From assembly GCF_009664855.1 (NCBI RefSeq), contig NZ_CP045928.1, forward strand, positions 5,620,565 through 5,684,564: 64,000 nt of DNA. The letters run 5' to 3'. The notes below the pieces were generated by a model that ran no database searches, was not told the origin of the DNA, and saw nothing but the letters and a program-made list of their open reading frames with translations. The translations under genes and the position numbers were made by a program. This DNA comes from Flavobacterium sp. SLB02 (GTDB lineage: Bacteria; Bacteroidota; Bacteroidia; Flavobacteriales; Flavobacteriaceae). Every line of letters starts with the position of its first letter. Position 1 is the first letter of the stretch. Below, piece after piece: positions 25,833-33,938 of this stretch.

Positions 25833-27296
25833 ATGAAACATCTTAACAAACTTTTAGTTGCTGTGATGATGGTGATGGGTTTAAGTTCTCACGCACAAGA
25901 CAGTAACAATCCATGGGCTATCTCTTTTGGAGTTAATGCCGTTGACACTAGAACCAGTTCTGGTGCAGGAAGTGGTTTCTTTGATCAACACTTTTCTCAG
26001 CCATTCGCTGTAAAAGACAACTGGAATATTCTTCCTTCTCTATCTTACATTGGTGTGTCTAGATATGTAGGTAGTGGTTTCTCTGTTGGTTTACAAGGAT
26101 CTGTAAACAAAATTGATAAATACGTTACTTTCAATCCATCTGCTCCAGGACATGATTCAAGAGGTAATGTTGTGACTAATCCTGGTGATTTAATGTACTA
26201 CGGAATTGATGCTACTATTAAATATAGCTTCCAGGAATTAATCAAATCTAAAGTAGTTGATCCTTCGTTATCTGTTGGTGGAGGTTATACTTTCTTAGGT
26301 GATAGTAGCTACGGAACAGTTAATCCAGGTGCTGGAGTAACTTTCTGGTTTACAGATGCAATTGGTCTTGAGCTTGCTACAAGATACAAATGGTCAGTTA
26401 GCGGTGATAGAGAAGATGCTTCTGGAACTCCAGATGCTCCATCTCACTTTCAACACACTGCTGGTTTAGTTTTCAAATTCGGAGGTAAAGATACTGACGG
26501 AGACGGAATCTACGATAAAGATGATGCTTGTCCAGACGTTGCTGGTTTAAAACAATTCAACGGATGTCCTGATACTGACGGAGACGGAATCGTTGACGCT
26601 AGTGATGCTTGTCCAACTGAATTTGGTTTAGCTGCATTAAACGGATGTCCTGATAGAGACGGAGACGGAGTTGCTGATAAAGATGATGCTTGTCCAGATG
26701 TTGCTGGTTTAGCTGCTTTAAAAGGTTGTCCTGATACTGACGGAGACGGAATTGCTGATAAAGATGACAAATGTCCTACAGTTGCTGGTCCTAAAGAAAA
26801 TGGTGGTTGTCCTTTCTTAGACGCTGATAAAGATGGTGTTTTAGATAAAGATGATGATTGTCCTACAGTTGCAGGTCCTGCTTCTAACAGAGGTTGTCCT
26901 GAAGTTACTACTGAAGCTTTAGAAGATCTTAAAGTTCAAGCAAGAGCTATCTACTTTAACTCAGGAAAAGCTACTTTCAAAACTGGTGACAAAGAAACTC
27001 CAGCTAGATTAGATGCTATTAAAGAAATCCTTAAAAACTATCCAAACGCGAAATTCTCTATTGAAGGTCACACAGATAGCGATGGTTCTGACAAATTGAA
27101 CCAAAAACTTTCTGAAGAAAGAGCTACTGCTGTTATGAACGCTTTGATCGAAAGAGGAGTAAATGTTGATAACTTAGTTTCTAAAGGTTTTGGAGAGTCT
27201 CAACCAGTTGCAAGTAACAAAACTGCTGCAGGTAAAGCACAAAACAGAAGAACAGAAATTAGACACATTGGTTCTAAATACCAAGGTAAAATCTAA
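25833..27296 (+). CDS. OmpA-family porin-like protein with thrombospondin type-3 repeats
   Basis: 487 residues. A signal peptide (ending S-S-H-A-Q near 22) is followed by an eight-strand barrel-like N-domain to about 215. Then come five calcium-binding type-3 repeats, each close to D-x-D-G-D-G-I-x-D-K-D-D-x-C-P (about 223-355), and a C-terminal OmpA peptidoglycan-binding domain. The last carries I-Y-F-N-S-G-K-A-T-F, G-H-T-D-S-D-G and L-S-x-x-R-A-x-A-V-x-x-x-L. It is probably an abundant protein anchoring the outer membrane to peptidoglycan. The DNA of the type-3 repeats is internally similar because it codes for protein repeats. It has a consensus promoter and its own terminator. Confidence 0.93.
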   Translation: MKHLNKLLVAVMMVMGLSSHAQDSNNPWAISFGVNAVDTRTSSGAGSGFFDQHFSQPFAVKDNWNILPSLSYIGVSRYVGSGFSVGLQGSVNKIDKYVTFNPSAPGHDSRGNVVTNPGDLMYYGIDATIKYSFQELIKSKVVDPSLSVGGGYTFLGDSSYGTVNPGAGVTFWFTDAIGLELATRYKWSVSGDREDASGTPDAPSHFQHTAGLVFKFGGKDTDGDGIYDKDDACPDVAGLKQFNGCPDTDGDGIVDASDACPTEFGLAALNGCPDRDGDGVADKDDACPDVAGLAALKGCPDTDGDGIADKDDKCPTVAGPKENGGCPFLDADKDGVLDKDDDCPTVAGPASNRGCPEVTTEALEDLKVQARAIYFNSGKATFKTGDKETPARLDAIKEILKNYPNAKFSIEGHTDSDGSDKLNQKLSEERATAVMNALIERGVNVDNLVSKGFGESQPVASNKTAAGKAQNRRTEIRHIGSKYQGKI

Positions 27297-27318
27297 TTTA
27301 CTTTCTAAATAAATACTA

Positions 27319-27348
27319 AAAGCCATTCTTAATTGAATGGCTTTTTTT
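27319..27348 (+). terminator. ompA terminator
   Basis: AAAGCCATTC at 27319-27328 pairs perfectly with GAATGGCTTT at 27335-27344, followed by more T. The ATG of the next gene is only about 12 bases beyond, so that gene is either served by read-through or by a promoter embedded in this region. Confidence 0.85.
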
Positions 27349-27359
27349 ATTTTTATACA

Positions 27360-30125
27360 ATGATAAATACTTCTTTTCTCGGAAAAATAGCAACTGTTAT
27401 AATTCAGGATTATTCTGATAAGCTTACTGAAACTACTATTGTTTTGCCAAATAAAAGAGCAAAGGTTTTCTTGATTGAAGCTTTAAAAAATGAAACGAAA
27501 AATACTATTCTTTCTCCGGAGATTATTAGTATTGAAGACTTTGTGCAAGATGTAGCTTCAATACGATCTATAGATTCAATTGAGCTTTTGTTTGAGTTTT
27601 ATGAAGTTTATCTTTCTGTAACAGAAAAACAAAATCAGCAATCATTCGAGTTATTTGCCAATTGGGCTAAAACGCTTTTGCAGGATTTTAATGAAATCGA
27701 TCGCTACTTATTAGATCCGGTTCATGTTTTGTCGTATTTGAAAGATATAGAAGATATCAAAAAATGGGGAATTGAAGTCGAAAATAAAACCAGACTTTTA
27801 GAAAATTATATCGATTTTTGGAAACTTCTGCCTTTGTACTATGATTCACTTTACCATCATTTACTGAATAAATCACTAGGTTACCAAGGTTTGATTTATA
27901 AGGAAGCAGTAAATAATCTAAATCACTTTTCGAATACTATTGCAAACAGAAATTTTATTTTCGCAGGTTTTAATGCTTTAAATGCTTCTGAAGAAAAAAT
28001 TGTACAGCATTTATTGGCATTAGATCAGGCTAAAATTTATTGGGATGTAGATCAAACTTTTCTTAATGATCCGTATCATGATGCCGGACTTTTTGTTCGT
28101 CGTTTTAAAGAAAATTGGAAACATTATAAAACAAATATTTTTGAATGGATTGTAGATGATTTTTCTCAGTCTAAAAATATTCAGGTAATAGGAACTCCAA
28201 AAACAATAGGGCAGGCCAAATTAGCCGGAAGTATTGTCGAAAATATAATTAATGAAAACCCTGCAACATCGCTCGATAAAGTGGCTATTGTACTTGGTGA
28301 GGAAAATTTATTAATGCCTGTTTTGTATTCATTACCTTCTTCTGTTGGAAGTTTGAATATTACAATGGGATATTCCGGGAAGAATAATCCCTCTCAGATA
28401 TTGATTGCAAAATTATTTAAAATGCATACCAATGCACTTTCCAGAAAAGGCGAAAGTTATGTGTTTTATTATAAAGATGTACTTGATATTTTGACCCATC
28501 CTTTAGTGGAGCCTTATGCAAATTCAGGCAATTTAGTTCGAATCATCAAAGAAAACAATTATACGTTTATTACTCATAACCGAATACTTGAACTTAATTC
28601 CTATCCGTCGCAATTGTTTCAATTGTTGTTTCAGAAATGGGAAAACGGATCGATTGGAGTTCTTGAAAATGTATCGGCACTTTTGCTATTAATCAAAGAG
28701 AATTTTAGCAATGACAATGAAGAAGAAAAGATTGCAAAAGCATTTGTTTTTGCTGTTTTTAAAGTCATTAATAAATTGATTAATTATTATTCGCAACATC
28801 ACCATATTGATAATATTGATACTTTGCACGCTATTTATAAACAAATTATTGATGTGGCCGAAGTTTCATTTGAAGGTGAGCCTTTGCATGGATTACAAAT
28901 CATGGGGGTTTTGGAAAGCCGTGTTCTTGATTTTGATACCGTGATTGTTACGTCTATGAATGAAGGAAAGTTTCCCGCCGGAAAATCTCAGAATTCATTT
29001 ATTCCGTACGATGTTAAAAGAGAATTGGGTTTGCCGACTTTTAAAGAAAAAGATGCTATTTATACCTATCACTTCTATCACTTGTTGCAAAGGGCAAAAA
29101 ATATTTATCTGATTTATAATACCGAAAATGACGGTTTGGATGCCGGAGAACGAAGCCGTTTTATAACGCAGCTTGAGGTAGAGAAACAGTCTAAGCATAA
29201 TCTAACATTTGATATTTACAATCCTGTTTTGCCAACATCAGCCTATCAGCCTATGGTAGTTCCAAAATCTGATGCGGTTATGGAACGTTTAAAAGAAATT
29301 GCAACTGCTGGTTTTTCACCATCGGCATTGACTAGTTATATTCGAAATCCGATTGAGTTTTATTTTCAAAAAGTACTTCGTATTAGGGAGGTAGAGGAGG
29401 TTGAAGAAAATATAGCGTTAAACACACTGGGAACAATAATTCATGAAACGTTAAAAGCATTATATGATCCTTTTGTTGGCAGATTCATTGCGGAAGCTGA
29501 TATAGAAAATTGTTATAAATTGTTAGACGATGAAGTTTTACGACAATTTAAAGTAGTTTATAAAGAAGGTGAGATTAAAAAAGGACGAAATCTTCTGGCT
29601 TTTGAAGTTGCAAAGAGAAACGTTTCTAACTTCCTACGAATGGAATTAGAAGCTATTAAAAATGGAGATGCAGTTAAAATTATAGCTTTAGAACAAACAT
29701 ACGCTCGCAGATTAAATCATCCAAATTTGCCTTTTCCAGTTTTAATTAAGGGAAATGTCGATAGAATTGAACTGCGTAACGGAAAAATAAGGATTATCGA
29801 TTATAAGACCGGTAAAGTAGAAAAAAACAATGTGATACTAAAGTCATGGAACGGATTGACACAAGAGCTTAAAAACGATAAAATCATTCAGGTTTTGGCT
29901 TATGCGTTTATGTTCGAGAACGAAGCTGCCGGTGTGCCAATCGAGGTTGGGATTATTTCGTTTAAAAATCTAAAATCAGGATTTCTTCCTTTTGGTTTTA
30001 AAGAAGAGAAAGAATTGGATATGGTAGTTTCAAATGAGATTTTGAGAAATTATTTGGAGGAAATCGTCATCTTGCTCACCGAAATTTTTAATATTAATAT
30101 TCCTTTTGAGGAAAAAATAATGTAA
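27360..30125 (+). CDS. AddB-like PD-(D/E)XK nuclease, partner of the AddA-like helicase
   Basis: 921 residues from ATG 27360; an upstream TTG at 27333 lies in the ompA terminator stem and was rejected. The N-terminal two thirds is an inactivated helicase-like scaffold as in AddB (T-I-V-L-P-N-K-R-A-K-V-F-L near the start). The C-terminus contains a RecB-type nuclease: S-P-S-A-L-T-S-Y-I-R-N-P-I-E-F-Y-F near 655, G-T-I-I-H-E-T-L, K-G-N-V-D-R-I-E and I-I-D-Y-K-T-G-K near 825. No iron-sulfur cysteine set is evident. Two nuclease domains in the pair point to AddAB rather than RecBCD. Separation from addA by kbl and ompA is unusual. Confidence 0.85.
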   Translation: MINTSFLGKIATVIIQDYSDKLTETTIVLPNKRAKVFLIEALKNETKNTILSPEIISIEDFVQDVASIRSIDSIELLFEFYEVYLSVTEKQNQQSFELFANWAKTLLQDFNEIDRYLLDPVHVLSYLKDIEDIKKWGIEVENKTRLLENYIDFWKLLPLYYDSLYHHLLNKSLGYQGLIYKEAVNNLNHFSNTIANRNFIFAGFNALNASEEKIVQHLLALDQAKIYWDVDQTFLNDPYHDAGLFVRRFKENWKHYKTNIFEWIVDDFSQSKNIQVIGTPKTIGQAKLAGSIVENIINENPATSLDKVAIVLGEENLLMPVLYSLPSSVGSLNITMGYSGKNNPSQILIAKLFKMHTNALSRKGESYVFYYKDVLDILTHPLVEPYANSGNLVRIIKENNYTFITHNRILELNSYPSQLFQLLFQKWENGSIGVLENVSALLLLIKENFSNDNEEEKIAKAFVFAVFKVINKLINYYSQHHHIDNIDTLHAIYKQIIDVAEVSFEGEPLHGLQIMGVLESRVLDFDTVIVTSMNEGKFPAGKSQNSFIPYDVKRELGLPTFKEKDAIYTYHFYHLLQRAKNIYLIYNTENDGLDAGERSRFITQLEVEKQSKHNLTFDIYNPVLPTSAYQPMVVPKSDAVMERLKEIATAGFSPSALTSYIRNPIEFYFQKVLRIREVEEVEENIALNTLGTIIHETLKALYDPFVGRFIAEADIENCYKLLDDEVLRQFKVVYKEGEIKKGRNLLAFEVAKRNVSNFLRMELEAIKNGDAVKIIALEQTYARRLNHPNLPFPVLIKGNVDRIELRNGKIRIIDYKTGKVEKNNVILKSWNGLTQELKNDKIIQVLAYAFMFENEAAGVPIEVGIISFKNLKSGFLPFGFKEEKELDMVVSNEILRNYLEEIVILLTEIFNINIPFEEKIM

Positions 30126-30173
30126 AGCATCAGAAAGCTAAACAACATTTTCGAATTTTTTAAAACCACTTTA

Positions 30174-30422
30174 GTGATTAACTTAACTGTTTGCGCTATT
30201 GCTGTTTTGCTGGGCGGTTTTGATTATTTTTTTATAATGTTTCTGAGTTTTGGATTTTTGATGAGTATTGGTTTTAAAGAGCTGTGTAAAAAAAATGATT
30301 ATTTATTTTATTCGAATAACGGAATTTCAAAACTATGGCTTTTGCTTTCTAGTTATGTGATGACTTTTGTTGCTGCAATTTTAATAGGTCTCATTGTGTT
30401 TTTAATAAAGAAAATATTTTGA
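30174..30422 (+). CDS. Small membrane protein preceding an ABC ATPase
   Basis: 82 residues from GTG, with two to three hydrophobic segments (L-T-V-C-A-I-A-V-L-L-G-G-F near the start, F-F-I-M-F-L-S-F-G-F-L-M-S, and a C-terminal A-A-I-L-I-G-L-I-V-F-L-I). The frame is open back to the stop of the preceding gene, with plausible coding (K-L-N-N-I-F-E-F-F-K-T-T) but no ATG, GTG or TTG, so the true start is uncertain. Its stop overlaps the TTG start of the ABC gene (TTGA), implying translational coupling. It is probably the membrane partner of that ATPase. Confidence 0.6.
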   Translation: MINLTVCAIAVLLGGFDYFFIMFLSFGFLMSIGFKELCKKNDYLFYSNNGISKLWLLLSSYVMTFVAAILIGLIVFLIKKIF

Positions 30423-31093
30423 AAAAGCATATTTTAGAAGTTGACGGGATTCAAAAAAAATACAACGAAAGAGTGATTCTTTCAGATGTTTATCTCAAAT
30501 GTGAAACCTCACAAATCATTGGTTTGTTAGGACGAAATGGTTCGGGGAAATCTACTTTGTTGAAAATAATCTTCGGATTAATACAGGCTCCAAATAAATG
30601 TATCCGTATCGATTCTGTTTCAAAAAATAATGATAACAATGTGTTCAATGAGATTAGTTATTTGTCGCAGGAACAATTTATTCCTAATCATTTTTCTGTA
30701 AAAAAGGCAGTGTCATTATCAATCGGTAAACAAAAAATTAGTTTTTTTAACAATGATCCATTTATTGTGCCCATTTTAGGTAAACAAATAAGTCAATTGT
30801 CAAGTGGGGAATTGCGGTATTTAGAAATTAAAATTGTTCTTTCGAATCCTTCAAAATTCGTTTTGTTAGATGAGCCTTATAATGGATTGTCTCCTTTGAT
30901 GGTAGATGTTGTCAATGAAATGATCGAGGCAAATTCAGAGAAAAAGGGAATTGTGATTACAGATCACAATTATAGAAATGTAATCAAAGTTTCAACTCAG
31001 TTCGTTTTGATCAAAGAGGGTAAAACGCATTACATCAGGAATAATACAGAACTTGTAGAGAAAGGTTATTTGGTAGATTTGGAGCTTTTGTAG
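30419..31093 (+). CDS. ABC transporter ATP-binding protein
   Basis: 224 residues, the size of a stand-alone ABC ATPase. Walker A is G-R-N-G-S-G-K-S-T at 38-46, the Q-loop is S-Q-E-Q, the signature is L-S-S-G-E near residue 122, Walker B is F-V-L-L-D-E-P, and the switch His is in I-T-D-H. The start is TTG, overlapping the stop of the small membrane-protein gene. No periplasmic or permease gene of normal size is adjacent, so the transported substrate is unknown; export or a non-transport role is possible. Confidence 0.88.
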   Translation: MKKHILEVDGIQKKYNERVILSDVYLKCETSQIIGLLGRNGSGKSTLLKIIFGLIQAPNKCIRIDSVSKNNDNNVFNEISYLSQEQFIPNHFSVKKAVSLSIGKQKISFFNNDPFIVPILGKQISQLSSGELRYLEIKIVLSNPSKFVLLDEPYNGLSPLMVDVVNEMIEANSEKKGIVITDHNYRNVIKVSTQFVLIKEGKTHYIRNNTELVEKGYLVDLELL

Positions 31094-31100
31094 GGGGCTT

Positions 31101-31250
31101 TTAGCTAAAAATCTTTTTAAAAAAACCTTTTTTTGCGCGTTCTTCCAAATTAGGATTGTTTATGCTTCCGTTTTCAAAACGAAATCTTCTAAATTTCATC
31201 AATTTTACATTTAAGTCAAAACGTAGTTCGTCAACAGTCTTTGTTTCCAT
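31101..31250 (-). CDS. Small hypothetical protein, 49 residues
   Basis: From ATG at 31250 the product begins M-E-T-K-T-V-D-E-L-R-F-D and ends K-K-G-F-F-K-K-I-F-S; it is basic and probably cytoplasmic. A longer frame to 31331 exists, but a TAAATTTG -7 box (complement of 31262-31269) lies just upstream of 31250, so the longer start would be outside the transcript. It ends 7 bases from the stop of the converging ABC gene. Family not recognised. Confidence 0.5.
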   Translation of the reverse strand: METKTVDELRFDLNVKLMKFRRFRFENGSINNPNLEERAKKGFFKKIFS

Positions 31251-31261
31251 AATTTTTTTTG

Positions 31262-31269
31262 CAAATTTA
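31262..31269 (-). promoter_or_regulatory. -7 box for the 49-residue ORF
   Basis: The complement reads TAAATTTG, matching TAnnTTTG, 11 bases before the ATG at 31250. It decides the start of that small gene. No good -33 box was found. The rest of the gap (31270-31494) shows no gene. Confidence 0.5.
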
Positions 31270-31494
31270 TGAAAAACTTGATGTAAAAGTAATTTCTTGT
31301 AAATGTTAAAATAATATTTAAGATATCTCAAACAGATTGATATATTTTTAGATAAATCTGCTTTTTTTGTTAGCGTTTTTTAAAAAGTTTATTTTAAAAA
31401 TAAAGAAACACTATCGTATAAATAAAAGTGTTTCAAATGGTTACGTGTGTCTTTTTTTTAACAAGTGTTTATCGGACAATTCTGTTTATTAAAA

Positions 31495-31502
31495 TATCTT
31501 TG
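31495..31502 (+). promoter_or_regulatory. -7 box for Roadblock operon copy 2
   Basis: TATCTTTG fits TAnnTTTG, 30 bases upstream of the ATG at 31533. A consensus -33 box is not visible at the right distance. Confidence 0.5.
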
Positions 31503-31532
31503 GCTTTTCTTAAAAAATGATATAACAACGAT

Positions 31533-31853
31533 ATGATTGATTTAAACACACTCGTAGAAGAAACCGGAGCCGAGTCAGGATTAACTTTTAACATCGATGG
31601 CATTTTGCTTGAATCGGTTAATTTAGAGTATGACGGCAATGTAGCAGCAATGATAGGAATGATACTGAAGATGTGTTTAGAAATGTCTGAAGATGTAAAT
31701 AACGGAGATCTTAAACAAGTCATGATTAAGAACAAAAAAGGTATTGTGGTGGCCAACAAAGACGAATACGATAACTGTGTTGCGCTGCTTTCTAAAGATA
31801 TAAGTAAAATGGGACTTTTGCTGCGCAAAATGGATACCGTTTTCAATAATTAA
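31533..31853 (+). CDS. Roadblock/LC7 domain protein A, copy 2
   Basis: 106 residues with the Roadblock fold pattern: L-T-F-N-I-D-G-I-L-L-E-S, A-A-M-I-G-M-I-L-K-M, L-K-Q-V-M-I-K-N-K-K-G-I-V-V-A and M-G-L-L-L-R. First gene of a two-gene operon with the same order as the minus-strand pair at 19199-19970. The gap to the second gene is 18 bases. The partner GTPase, if any, is not in this window. Confidence 0.75.
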   Translation: MIDLNTLVEETGAESGLTFNIDGILLESVNLEYDGNVAAMIGMILKMCLEMSEDVNNGDLKQVMIKNKKGIVVANKDEYDNCVALLSKDISKMGLLLRKMDTVFNN

Positions 31854-31871
31854 TTTAAATACAATTAAAAC

Positions 31872-32246
31872 ATGTCAGATTTTTTACAGAATTTCCAAAA
31901 CGATTTAAAAGAAAATATCAACGGATTTATTGCTGTTTCAGTAACCGAAGTTGAAACAGGAATGTCTTACTCTTCACTTTCTTTAAATCCTAATTTTGAC
32001 CCGGAATTAGCATCTGCTTATAATTTAGAAGTGGTAAAAGCAAAGTTAAATGCTATTAAAGCTTTGGGATTAGATCAAAAAATCAATGATATCTTAATAA
32101 CACTTACAGATCAAATACATATTATAGATGTTTCTGAAGATGGTAAGTATTTTATTTATTTAGCGGTTGACTCAACAAAAGCGAATCTTGGATTAACAAG
32201 AGCAACTTTGTCTAAATTTAAAAAAGACATTATATCAAAATTATAA
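31872..32246 (+). CDS. Roadblock/LC7-like protein B, copy 2
   Basis: 124 residues, the paralogue of 19199-19579. Both share long identical stretches such as A-Y-N-L-E-V-V-K-A-K-L, D-I-L-I-T-L, Q-I-H-I-I-D and D-S-T-K-A-N-L-G; by eye roughly six in ten residues match. Strong conservation of B compared with drifting A suggests B holds the shared binding surface. Ends in a perfect bidirectional terminator. Confidence 0.72.
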   Translation: MSDFLQNFQNDLKENINGFIAVSVTEVETGMSYSSLSLNPNFDPELASAYNLEVVKAKLNAIKALGLDQKINDILITLTDQIHIIDVSEDGKYFIYLAVDSTKANLGLTRATLSKFKKDIISKL

Positions 32247-32268
32247 GTTTGCCCCTAATAATGAGAAA

Positions 32269-32301
32269 AAGGCTGCTCAGAATTTTTGAGCAGCCTTTTT
32301 T
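32269..32301. terminator. Bidirectional terminator
   Basis: AAGGCTGCTCA at 32269-32279 pairs perfectly with TGAGCAGCCTT at 32287-32297; A-run before, T-run after. It separates the converging Roadblock operon and hydrolase gene. Confidence 0.88.
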
Positions 32302-32322
32302 GGTTTTATAAAGTGGATTAAT

Positions 32323-33099
32323 TTATTCGAAAAAATCCAATAAAGTAGTTTTCAATTCTTCTTTATTTTCAATCTGGCTCATGTGGCCATCTTCAAAAGA
32401 AACCAATTTTGCGTTTGTATTTTCGATTTGAGTAATACTTTCTTCGTAGTTTAAAACCGGATCTTTTTTGCCCAAAATCAGTAAAACCGGAAATAAATTC
32501 TTTTGTAAAAGTGATGCTCTGTCTTTTCGAATTTTCATTCCTTCGAGCGAAGCTACAATTCCTTGTAACGGAGTTTTTAAAGCTTCAACTTTTGCTTTTT
32601 CTATTTCGTCAGCCAGTCGTGTTCGGTTGTTTTCGTTGAATAAATTACCAATCGCCAAACTTACAAAGTTTACATAATTTTGTTTTACTGCTTTTATAGC
32701 ACGATTTCGGTTTATTTTTTTTTCGTGACTGTCTGCTTTTGATGTAGAATTGAGCAGAACCAATTTATTGATGTTCTTTGGGAATAATTCGGCGAGAGCC
32801 AAACCAACATAACCTCCCATAGAGTGGCCCACAATTGTGGCTTTTTCAATTTTCAAATGTTTTAAAATTTCCTGCACAACATTTGCATTCTCCTCCATAG
32901 AATGAACATATCCCAACGAATCAGACTCACCATGACCTAATAAGTCGATAGTAATAACCTGATATTTTTCAGAGAAAAGTGCAACATAATCGTCCCACAT
33001 TTTTTTGTTTTCAAGAAAGCCGTGAAGCAAAACAATTGCAGTTCCCTGACCTGAATCAGAATAAGAAATCCTGGTATTTTTATATAATAGAGTTTTCAA
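32323..33099 (-). CDS. Alpha/beta hydrolase
   Basis: 258 residues, cytoplasmic. The fold is shown by V-L-L-H-G-F-L-E (oxyanion loop, residues 23-30), the nucleophile elbow G-H-S-M-G-G with Ser93, the acid in L-G-K-K-D-P and the catalytic His in E-D-G-H-M-S-Q-I-E near the end. Similar to esterase/peroxidase-type members (BioH/MenH-like), but the substrate cannot be assigned. A TATCTTTG -7 box is on its strand at 33123-33130. Confidence 0.88.
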   Translation of the reverse strand: MKTLLYKNTRISYSDSGQGTAIVLLHGFLENKKMWDDYVALFSEKYQVITIDLLGHGESDSLGYVHSMEENANVVQEILKHLKIEKATIVGHSMGGYVGLALAELFPKNINKLVLLNSTSKADSHEKKINRNRAIKAVKQNYVNFVSLAIGNLFNENNRTRLADEIEKAKVEALKTPLQGIVASLEGMKIRKDRASLLQKNLFPVLLILGKKDPVLNYEESITQIENTNAKLVSFEDGHMSQIENKEELKTTLLDFFE

Positions 33100-33139
33100 A
33101 ATGATGAATTAAGTTTAAAGTACAAAGATAAGAAAGCCT

Positions 33140-33365
33140 AAACTATATGAGTTATATAACTTCATTTGAGTTAAAAATAGTAGTTATCGCGTTCAACTTT
33201 ACGCTAAATGTTTAAACCATGTAAGTAATGTAAGTTCATTTTAGTTTAAAAAAAAAGTTATTCGGTTCACTTTTATGATAAATATTCAAAGCATATAAGC
33301 TTATGTGAGTTTTAAAAAAAACATAAAGATTATTATTTAAATGAACTTACATTACTTACATGGTT
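33140..33365. repeat. 75-bp tandem repeat array closed by a 27-bp inverted copy
   Basis: Two degenerate 75-bp units (33140-33213 and 33214-33288, about 70% alike by eye) and a partial third (from 33289) are aligned head to tail. Each begins AAnCATnTAAG-like and carries a TTnACTTTnnnnTAAAT segment. The 27 bases at 33215-33241 (starting AACCATGTAAG) are repeated exactly in inverted form at 33339-33365. This fills the 394-bp gap; no gene is seen in it. Confidence 0.75.
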
Positions 33366-33493
33366 CAAAAAAATACGGTCACTTAAACTGTTTTTAAGAA
33401 CATTAAACGATTTTGTTATTTTAAATTAGTCTTAATTATGTTTTTTATTGCTTTAAATTCTATATTTTTGCATCGTTATTATATTTTATCAGA

Positions 33494-33850
33494 ATGGCAT
33501 TAGTTAGTGATTTGACCACGAAAGTATTATTTGAAACCGAAAAAGGATACAGTTATCAATGTGATTTGACCAATAGTGTAATCATCAATTTTGTTGATAC
33601 GGTGTCAAGTTATAAAATTCATGATTTTTTGATTTTTCAAAGAAAGGTTAATAGCGTTGACATTCTCAATATGCTTTATGACTTATCTGATCAGTCAGAT
33701 GCACAGTTGATTGAAACTACTAAAAGAAATTTTTCCAGAAATCTTACCATCTGCGAAATAGTTCAGTTAAGAGATTTATTAAACGGAACAAAATTTACCC
33801 TCACTCTACATTCTTTGCTTTGCAATACTGTCAATGTAGAACTTATTTAG
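33494..33850 (+). CDS. Hypothetical protein, 118 residues
   Basis: No signal peptide or membrane segment. Composition suggests a small alpha/beta protein: E-K-G-Y-S-Y-Q-C-D-L near residue 18, strands around I-I-N-F-V-D, and a C-terminal half with E-I-V-Q-L-R-D-L-L-N-G. A -7-like TATTTTTG lies at 33463-33470. It might be distantly related to small DUF6686-type proteins of Bacteroidota, but I cannot confirm this. No function is assigned. Confidence 0.6.
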   Translation: MALVSDLTTKVLFETEKGYSYQCDLTNSVIINFVDTVSSYKIHDFLIFQRKVNSVDILNMLYDLSDQSDAQLIETTKRNFSRNLTICEIVQLRDLLNGTKFTLTLHSLLCNTVNVELI

Positions 33851-33938
33851 ATTCTTACTTAGATTAAATCCAAATTTTAAGGCATTTAGAGCTGCCTTCT
33901 ATAATTTTTGTAATTTTACATAGATAAAAACAAAGATT

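Noticed and set aside
26510..26770. Long open frame on the minus strand within ompA
   Set aside because: It is the shadow of the repeated Asp/Gly-rich type-3 repeats on the plus strand; its Ser/Pro-rich product and position give no sign of a real gene.
26490..26900. DNA direct repeats that could suggest a CRISPR-like or satellite array
   Set aside because: Units are in frame and encode calcium-binding thrombospondin type-3 repeats of the OmpA protein; there are no unique spacers.
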